Assembly (NCBI GenBank): GCA_032251515.1
Contig: JAVVDU010000042.1
Span: 1-19,764 of the forward strand
Direction: 5' to 3'
Source of the DNA: Carthagonibacter sp032251515
GTDB lineage: Bacteria > Gemmatimonadota > Gemmatimonadetes > Palauibacterales > Palauibacteraceae
DNA: 19,764 bases
Shown in pieces: positions 15,247 through 19,764 of the stretch (the stretch's first letter is position 1; the number at the start of each line of letters is the position of its first letter). A program made the position numbers and the translations under genes. Below the pieces are notes generated by a model. It did not search any database, was not told the origin of the DNA, and saw nothing but the letters and a program-made list of their open reading frames with translations.

Positions 15247-16305
15247 GCCCAGCGCGAACGCGTAGCCGAACGGCCAGCCGAGCTCCGGCATGTTCCAGCG
15301 CGACACGGACGGGTCGAAGTTCATCCCGTACAGGCCCGCGATGAACGACAGCGGAATGAAGATCGTGGCGATGATCGTGAGCACCTTCATGATCTCGTTC
15401 ATGCGGTTGCTCACGGCCGTCAGGTACGTGTTCATCAGGTCGGAGGTCATCTCGCGGAACGCCTCCACGAGGTCGATGATCCGGATCGCGTGGTCGTAGC
15501 AGTCGCGCAGGAAGACCCGCGTGTCCTCGGTCACGAAGGGACCCGAGTCGCGGATCAGGGTGTTCGTCATGTCACGGTGCGGCCACACGGACTTGCGCAG
15601 CGCCAACAGGTCCCGCCGGATCGCGTGGATGCGGGCCGGCGTCTCATTCGTGGGCCCCGACAGCACCTCGTCCTCGAGCTCCTCCAGCATCTCGCCCACT
15701 CGCTCCAGCACCGGGAAGTAGCTGTCGATCACGGCATCCACCAGGGCGTAGGCGAGGTAGTCGGCGCCGCGCTGGCGGATCATTCCCTTGGCCTGACGGA
15801 GACGCTCGCGGACCGGTTCGAACACGTCGCCCGGGCGCTCCTGCAGGGTGAGGACGAAGCCGTGTCCCAGCACGACGCTCACCTGCTCGGTGTCGCACAG
15901 GTCGCCGCCGAGCGCCTGGTGGGCCACGATGTACAGGTAGGTCTCGAAGGCCTCCACCTTGGCGCGCTGGCCCGTGTGGGCCACGTCTTCCAGGACGAGG
16001 CGGTGCAGGCCGAACACGTCCCCGATCGCGCGGATCTGCTCCTCGGAGCCGAGCCCGTCGAGGTCGACCCACACCACCGGCCATTCCGCGAGCCAGGCGG
16101 CGATCTCCCCCGGCTCGCCGAGCACCGCCTCCGACGCTCCGTCGGGGCCGTAGGCGAGGACGCGGATCGTGGCGGGCGGCGCGACCGGGTCGACGACGAT
16201 CGTCCCGGGCGCCGAGCCCGGTGGGGGACGCCGGCGGACGAGGCGACGGCGCTTCCGGGCCGCGAGTTTCGGCCGCTTCCTGCGGTTTCCGGCGGGCGGT
16301 GCCAT
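15247..16305 (-). CDS. corA: CorA-family Mg2+/Co2+ transport protein (C-terminus in gap)
   Basis: 353 visible residues of a pentameric inner-membrane divalent cation channel. A strongly basic, Pro-rich N-terminus (1-32) precedes the cytoplasmic alpha/beta domain (about 45-165: VVWVDLDGL, HRLVLEDVAHTGQRAK, TYLYIVAHQ). The long stalk helix follows (about 255-312: DSGPFVTEDTRVFLRDCYDHA, MNTYLTAVSNRMNEIMKVLT). TM1 ends in the selectivity signature Y-G-M-N-F (GMN at 327-329). The family ends with a second membrane helix and a basic tail; only WPFGYAFALG of that part is visible. Start is ATG at 16305 with GAGGAGGAG ahead, an excellent site. It lies 72 bases downstream of the Npt carrier on the same strand, so co-transcription is likely. 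Confidence 0.95.
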
Positions 16306-16343
16306 GCGGGCTCCTCCTCGATGCGGACTCGGCTCGGGGGCAC

Positions 16344-16411
16344 GGCCGGCGGCTGGCCCTCGCGGACCAGGGCGGGCTCAGGCCGGCGGACGGCCCTCCC
16401 GGACCAGGGCG
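16344..16411. repeat. Imperfect 31-bp direct repeat duplicating the 3' end of the carrier gene
   Basis: 16344-16374 and 16381-16411 match at 28 of 31 bases, with a period of 37. The right copy is the coding end of the nucleotide-carrier gene (ALVREGRPPA, then stop). The left copy lies after the stop, in the intergenic space before corA, and would read ALVREGQPPA. This looks like a local duplication of the gene's tail, offset out of frame. Confidence 0.8.
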
Positions 16412-17997
16412 CGGTACTCGCGGCCGATCAGGAACGAGATCGCCAGCCACACGAGCACCAGCACGATGTTGAACTTCGCGAAGTCGGCCGCGCCCATGGC
16501 GAGCCACGTCGTGCCGACCCACACGACGGCGGCCGACAGCACGTCGCCCGCCCGCCAGAAGAAGGCGTCGATCGCCTGCTTCGCCTTGTACTTCTGCTCG
16601 CGCGTCATCGGCAGGAAGAGCGTCTGGCGGACCGTGTTCATCAGCGAGTAGTCCGTCGCGTTCTCCGCCGTCTTGGCCCACCGCACGGCCGCCAGGACGG
16701 GGAAGAAGGCGAGCAGCCCGTAGGCGCCGAGCGCGATGAACGGCAGGACGAGGATGGCCCGGCGGATCCCCAGCCACTTCACGATACGCGACACGAGGAA
16801 GAGCTGGATCAGCAGCCCCGCCGCGTTCACCACGGAGAAGAAGTTCGAGTAGAAGTCGCCGATGAACTGGGCGACCGTCAGCCCGCCGGCCGTGCCCGCC
16901 GCCACGGCCTCGCGGGCGGTGTCCTCGACCACGCGGCCGAGGATGTACTCGCCCGTGGTGTTCACCCAGTTCAGGAGCAGGATCAGCAGCGCGATGAGGA
17001 GCAGGTAGCGCGTCCGGAACACCATCGCGAACGCGCCGCGCCCGGGAAGAAGCTTCTCCCCGGCCGGCCGGCCGCGCCGGTCCCGATCGGGCCCGGGCTC
17101 CGGCTCGGGCTCGGGCTCCGGTTCGGGCGTCCGCTCGGGCTCCGCGGGAGCGGGCGGCGGCTCCTCGCCCCGCTGCCGGGCCAGCTCCTCCTCCTCCATC
17201 CGCTGCAGGGCGCGCCGCACCTCGTCGCGCAGGTTGCGGAACTCCCCCGTGTCCATGCGGAACTCGCCCGTGGCGGCGGGGGCCACGTCCGTCGACTCGG
17301 CCCGGGCCCGGCCCCGCTCGGTCCGCTGCCGCTCGCGGGCGTCCACCACGCGGGTGATCCCGAGGCTCAGCAGCAGGATCCCCGCGGCGATGAGCATGGG
17401 GGCCCAGATGCCGAGCGGTTCGATGAGCTGCCCCACCACCACGCTGCCGAACACGGCGCCGGCCGAGGCGCCGAACTGGACGAGCGGGAAGAGGCGCTCG
17501 CCTTCCTGGTTCGTGTACAGGTCGTTGGCGAACGCCCAGAACTGGGCGACCACCATCAGGTTGAAGATCCCGACCCACAGGAAGAAGACGATCCCCAGCG
17601 GCACGCCGGCCCTTCCGAGCAGGAAGAAGGCCCCGAGGCAGGCCGCGAAGAACACGGTCACCGTGTCGATGAGGCGCCGGCGGGGCAGCCGGTTCGCCAG
17701 CGCGCCGTAGGCCGGGACGGCGCCCAGGAGGATCAGGGCCTGCAGCGCGGACGCGTAGCTCTTGATCTCGGCGCCCTGCTCCTCGAGGATCAGCGCCTCG
17801 CGCAGCGGCTTGATGAAGTAGTAGGCCGTGAGAAGCAGGAAGACGTTCAGCGCGAGCAGCAGGACGGTCGAGCCCTCGCCGCCCCGCACGTCGGCGAACA
17901 GGCGCAGCAGCCGTTCGAGGCGGCCCGCCTTCCGGTCAGGTGCCTGCAAGGGATCGTCCTCCGCAGCCGTTGCGTCCCCGGGCGACGGCCGCGCCAC
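16378..17997 (-). CDS. Npt/ATP:ADP-translocase-family carrier (PF03219-like) with long central loop
   Basis: 539-residue polytopic membrane protein with about 12 helices in two halves. The N-terminal half carries LLALNVFLLLTAYYFIKPLRE and GAEIKSYASALQA, and the C-terminal half TAENATDYSLMNTVRQTLFLP and YKAKQAIDAFFWRAGD. All are typical of free-living relatives of the Npt/TLC nucleotide transporters known from Chlamydia and Rickettsia. Substrate is untested for such homologues, so nucleotide transport is a family guess. Residues about 217-325 form an unusually long cytoplasmic loop. It holds GEFRMDTGEFRNL, a charged helix (RDEVRRALQRMEEEELARQR) and a PE dipeptide run (291-301). Start is taken as GTG at 17997, with only a weak G-rich ribosome site. 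corA follows 72 bases downstream. Confidence 0.82.
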   Translation of the reverse strand: MARPSPGDATAAEDDPLQAPDRKAGRLERLLRLFADVRGGEGSTVLLLALNVFLLLTAYYFIKPLREALILEEQGAEIKSYASALQALILLGAVPAYGALANRLPRRRLIDTVTVFFAACLGAFFLLGRAGVPLGIVFFLWVGIFNLMVVAQFWAFANDLYTNQEGERLFPLVQFGASAGAVFGSVVVGQLIEPLGIWAPMLIAAGILLLSLGITRVVDARERQRTERGRARAESTDVAPAATGEFRMDTGEFRNLRDEVRRALQRMEEEELARQRGEEPPPAPAEPERTPEPEPEPEPEPGPDRDRRGRPAGEKLLPGRGAFAMVFRTRYLLLIALLILLLNWVNTTGEYILGRVVEDTAREAVAAGTAGGLTVAQFIGDFYSNFFSVVNAAGLLIQLFLVSRIVKWLGIRRAILVLPFIALGAYGLLAFFPVLAAVRWAKTAENATDYSLMNTVRQTLFLPMTREQKYKAKQAIDAFFWRAGDVLSAAVVWVGTTWLAMGAADFAKFNIVLVLVWLAISFLIGREYRALVREGRPPA

Positions 17998-18063
17998 GGC
18001 CGGCCCCCCGCACGCCGTACAGAGTAGCCCCCGGCGATGGTTCCCGCAGGGGCGCCCGCCGCG

Positions 18064-18615
18064 TCAGTCCCGGGCGGTGACCTGGAATCTCCAGAGGCAG
18101 TCCCGGGTCGAGAAGCCGCCGGGATAGCCCCTTATGGGCTCTGCGAATCCGCCGGGCCCGGGCGGTATCGGCTCGGTGAGCCATCCGTCCAGCGCGCTGT
18201 CGCCGATGACGCGCGCATCGAGGACGGAACCGGAGACGTGGACTCCCTGCCACAGCAGGAGGTGGAGCCGGCGCGTGCGGAGTTCCACCCACCCCTGCAG
18301 CCACTCGCCTGCGGGGCCTTCGGGCCCCTCCACGCTCCAGGTGCCCTGAAGGTACTCCCGCTCGCCGGCGTGGGGATCGCCCGGCGGGAAGGTCCGGGCG
18401 AGCTCGAGGACGATCCGGAACGGCTCGAGCGGCGGGCTGCACGACGGCGCTTCCGGCAGCGGAATGCCCCACGTGCCCTCGACCGTGGCGGCCCCGAACG
18501 GCACTTCCGGGACTTCCGGTCCGTCGCCTCCGCAGCCGCCCGCGCCCGCCGCGACCGCCGCCAGGACGGCCATCCGCACGATCGAAGCTCTTGTGCGAAT
18601 TTGACTTGACTTCAT
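18064..18615 (-). CDS. Hypothetical lipoprotein
   Basis: 183 residues. A signal peptide with a basic n-region (MKSSQIRTR) and Ala-rich core ends at a lipobox, A-G-G-C28, followed by a GGDGPE spacer. The mature part seems beta-rich (VEGTWGIPL, YLQGTWSVEGPEG, WVELRTRRLHLLLWQG) and has two further cysteines (C59 near its start, C173 near its end) that could form a disulfide. I recognise no family. Start choice: ATG 18615 gives the basic n-region. ATG 18573 would leave a 14-residue signal without charge, so the longer form is preferred, although neither has a good ribosome site. It is divergent from rpsU and 66 bases upstream of the nucleotide carrier on the same strand. Confidence 0.72.
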   Translation of the reverse strand: MKSSQIRTRASIVRMAVLAAVAAGAGGCGGDGPEVPEVPFGAATVEGTWGIPLPEAPSCSPPLEPFRIVLELARTFPPGDPHAGEREYLQGTWSVEGPEGPAGEWLQGWVELRTRRLHLLLWQGVHVSGSVLDARVIGDSALDGWLTEPIPPGPGGFAEPIRGYPGGFSTRDCLWRFQVTARD

Positions 18616-18628
18616 GATCCCATAAATT
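18601..18628 (+). promoter_or_regulatory. Probable sigma70-type promoter of rpsU
   Basis: TTGACT at 18601-18606 and TAAATT at 18623-18628 are separated by 16 bases, in one of the few AT-rich patches of the window. A second, overlapping TTGACT starts at 18606. Predicted transcription start is near 18635. The promoter overlaps the first codons of the divergent lipoprotein gene. Confidence 0.5.
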
Positions 18629-18635
18629 CTACGGG

Positions 18636-18690
18636 TGTTCGATGTTCCCATACCGCGCCGGTGCGAAGCGCGGACCGTATTACCCGAACA
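18636..18690 (+). promoter_or_regulatory. Foldable 5' leader of rpsU
   Basis: The leader can form an outer stem, TGTTCG (18636-18641) with CGAACA (18685-18690). This encloses an inner hairpin, CCGCGC (18653-18658) with GCGCGG (18668-18673) and a nine-base loop. The outer stem begins at the predicted transcript start and ends on the first A of the AAGGAG ribosome site. This is pairing by eye, with no covariation evidence. Confidence 0.35.
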
Positions 18691-18700
18691 AGGAGAGAAC

Positions 18701-18910
18701 GTGGCCGTCGAAGTCGAGATCCGCGAGAACGAGCCCCTGCAGAAAGCCCTCCGCCGCTTCCGCCGCAAGGTGAACCGCGCCGGGATCATGAAGGACCTCC
18801 GCCGCCGTCGTTCCTACGAAAAGCCGTCCGCCGAACGGCGCAAGAAGGCCGCCGCGGCCCAGCGCCGCCGCCTGCGCGCCGCCCGCCGGCGCCGCCGCCG
18901 CGCGACCTGA
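18701..18910 (+). CDS. rpsU: 30S ribosomal protein bS21
   Basis: 69-residue small-subunit protein that sits near the anti-Shine-Dalgarno end of 16S rRNA and helps initiation. Family signature is complete: NEPLQKALRRFRRKVNRAGIM, then KDLRRRRSYEKPS and ERRKKA. The C-terminus is an exceptionally Arg/Ala-rich tail (RRRLRAARRRRRR). Start is GTG at 18701, with AAGGAG five to six bases upstream. A longer in-frame start at 18635 would add 22 residues with no similarity to S21 and is rejected. It is transcribed alone here: the next gene is convergent 18 bases away, and the upstream lipoprotein is divergent. Confidence 0.96.
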   Translation: MAVEVEIRENEPLQKALRRFRRKVNRAGIMKDLRRRRSYEKPSAERRKKAAAAQRRRLRAARRRRRRAT

Positions 18911-18928
18911 CGGCCGAGCCAGCCCCCG

Positions 18929-19678
18929 TCAGTGCGGCCGCGGGAGGATCGCGCGCAGCGTGACGTCCCAGCCGTCGACCTCCCCCGCGGCGATCCGAGC
19001 CTCGGTGGCGACGATCTCGACCCGCTCGATGTCCGGGAGCAGGTCGCCCGCGCGGGCGATGGCGTCGCGGACGGCGCCCTCGATCGATTCCACCGAGGAT
19101 CCCCGCAGCTCGACCGCCGCCTCGTGCGGCGCGACGAGGGCCCCCTCTCCGGCGGAGGACGTGGCGAGGAACCGGGTCCGGGCCCGTCGCGCCGCGCGGG
19201 CGAGCGCCTCGCCGGCCGCCTCCTCCTCGAGGTGCAGGTCCGTCCTGAGCCGTTCCAGGAACGCCTTCTCCTCGGGCTCGAGGCGCAGGTCCTCGAACGC
19301 CTCCTCCACCGCCGTCCCGAACAGCCCCACTGCCACCTCGCGGTGCACGGCCGCGCAGTCGTCCTCGCCGAGCCGCAGGACGCGGCGCAGGTGCGCGAGG
19401 TCCTCTGCCTCGTCGTCGCTCAGCCTCCTGTCCATGAAGCAGTGGGCGAGGTAGCGCCGGTACAGGTCGCGGCAGGAGCCTCGCAGGTGCCGCGCGACAT
19501 CCAGTTCGTGCCGGGCGGCCGCGGCGACGACGTCCGCCGACGTCACGTCGGTGACGCGGGGCGAGGCGGCCAGCAGACGCTCCAGGTCGCAGGCGGCCGT
19601 AGTGCGCGCCCGTGACCCGGGGCGGCGGAACAGGAGTCCCGGCTTCGTCGCGGGCTCGGAGAGGAACGGCTCGGCCAT
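18929..19678 (-). CDS. TerB/Tic110-like helical domain fused to a dodecin-like domain
   Basis: 249-residue predicted cytoplasmic protein with no signal peptide or membrane segment. Residues about 45-170 form repeated helix pairs with an acidic pattern: DLYRRYLAHCFMDRRLSDDE, LAHLRRVLRLGEDD, VHREVAVGLFG, LEPEEKAFLERLRTDLHL. This resembles TerB-like or Tic110-type helical repeats (tentative). Residues 187-245 match the dodecin fold: AVELRGSSVESIEGAVRDAI, ARAGDLLPDIERVEIVATEA, GWDVTLRAIL. By eye alignment with dodecin, the Trp that stacks on flavin aligns with Arg219 and the conserved Gln before VTL aligns with Asp238, so flavin binding is doubtful. Dodecin is normally a stand-alone protein of about 65-70 residues forming a dodecamer. 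ATG at 19678 has AGGGGGC ahead. The 86 bases to the window end hold no visible gene. Confidence 0.75.
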   Translation of the reverse strand: MAEPFLSEPATKPGLLFRRPGSRARTTAACDLERLLAASPRVTDVTSADVVAAAARHELDVARHLRGSCRDLYRRYLAHCFMDRRLSDDEAEDLAHLRRVLRLGEDDCAAVHREVAVGLFGTAVEEAFEDLRLEPEEKAFLERLRTDLHLEEEAAGEALARAARRARTRFLATSSAGEGALVAPHEAAVELRGSSVESIEGAVRDAIARAGDLLPDIERVEIVATEARIAAGEVDGWDVTLRAILPRPH

Positions 19679-19764
19679 GGGCGCCCCCTGTGACGGGAAT
19701 GGCGGACGCCCCGGGCGGGCTCCCCGCTCCCCACGTAAACCCGGGAGCGGGGGATCCGTCAACG

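Noticed and set aside
17095..17127. Short GC-rich periodic DNA that could be a regulatory or CRISPR-like repeat
   Set aside because: It is in frame and encodes the Pro-Glu run of the carrier loop. No spacers or separate repeat units exist, and I see no CRISPR array anywhere in the window.
13885..18027. Very long plus-strand open frame across the end of the ATPase, a gap and the antisense of corA and the carrier
   Set aside because: It runs through 100 N and opposes genes with clear family motifs. Its translation is Arg/His/Gln-rich low complexity, typical of an antisense shadow in GC-rich DNA.
18616..18654. TAGAAT (18631-18626 on minus) as a -10 box for the lipoprotein gene
   Set aside because: No acceptable -35 lies at 16-18 bases, and it would start the transcript only about four bases before the chosen ATG.
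18635..18700. Longer rpsU start adding 22 residues
   Set aside because: The extra residues have no S21 similarity. The GTG at 18701 has a strong AAGGAG at correct spacing and begins exactly at the family's normal N-terminus.
1..19764. tRNA, rRNA, insertion sequences or integrase/attachment sites
   Set aside because: I looked in the intergenic spaces, nearly all under 150 bases, and saw no tRNA-like cloverleaf, transposase frame or terminal inverted repeats.

Overview
The window is a scaffold piece of a very GC-rich bacterium, with five runs of exactly 100 N (7007-7106, 8400-8499, 10054-10153, 11791-11890, 15147-15246). Those runs look like assembly padding, so true distances across them are unknown. 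Several proteins carry lipoprotein signals. SCO- and CtaG-type cytochrome oxidase assembly factors point to an aerobically respiring cell, and the lipoproteins fit a diderm. The phylum cannot be fixed from this sequence. The style (high GC, Arg-rich bS21, a free-living Npt-type carrier) would fit Gemmatimonadota, Acidobacteriota or Myxococcota-like lineages.

Left part (1-3725, plus strand): an arsenic/metalloid detoxification operon. It holds an Acr3 arsenite efflux carrier (5' end missing), an arsenate reductase with a thioredoxin-fold domain fused in front of it, an ArsP/DUF318 permease, a CxxC mini-thioredoxin and an HMA metal-binding protein. Two of the junctions are GTGA stop/start overlaps.

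Next (9063 down to 3701, minus strand): a run that begins with SufE and a haem-binding-domain protein. After gaps it continues through a His-rich polytopic membrane protein of unknown function, a SCO copper chaperone, CtaG, a Ca2+/cation antiporter and an alpha/beta hydrolase of the type normally fused to OsmC. The theme is oxidase and haem/copper maturation. A rhodanese-type sulfurtransferase (9175-10050, plus) is divergent from SufE.

Middle (10154-15133): a truncated unknown membrane protein, then an MscS-type channel with a lipoprotein-like N-terminus. Across a gap on the same strand follows a giant protein (1080 visible residues) with about 700 residues of Ala/Arg/Glu-rich helix, then a P-loop ATPase module and a C-terminal helical, winged-helix-like region. 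I could not assign this protein to a characterised family, and it is the best candidate for an undescribed system.

Right part (15247-19678): a CorA Mg2+ channel (C-terminus lost in a gap), an Npt/ATP:ADP-translocase-family carrier with a long charged and PE-repeat loop, and an orphan lipoprotein, all on the minus strand. Then come rpsU (bS21) on plus with a recognisable promoter and a foldable leader, and a minus-strand protein that fuses a helical TerB/Tic110-like region to a C-terminal dodecin-like domain lacking the expected flavin-binding residues.
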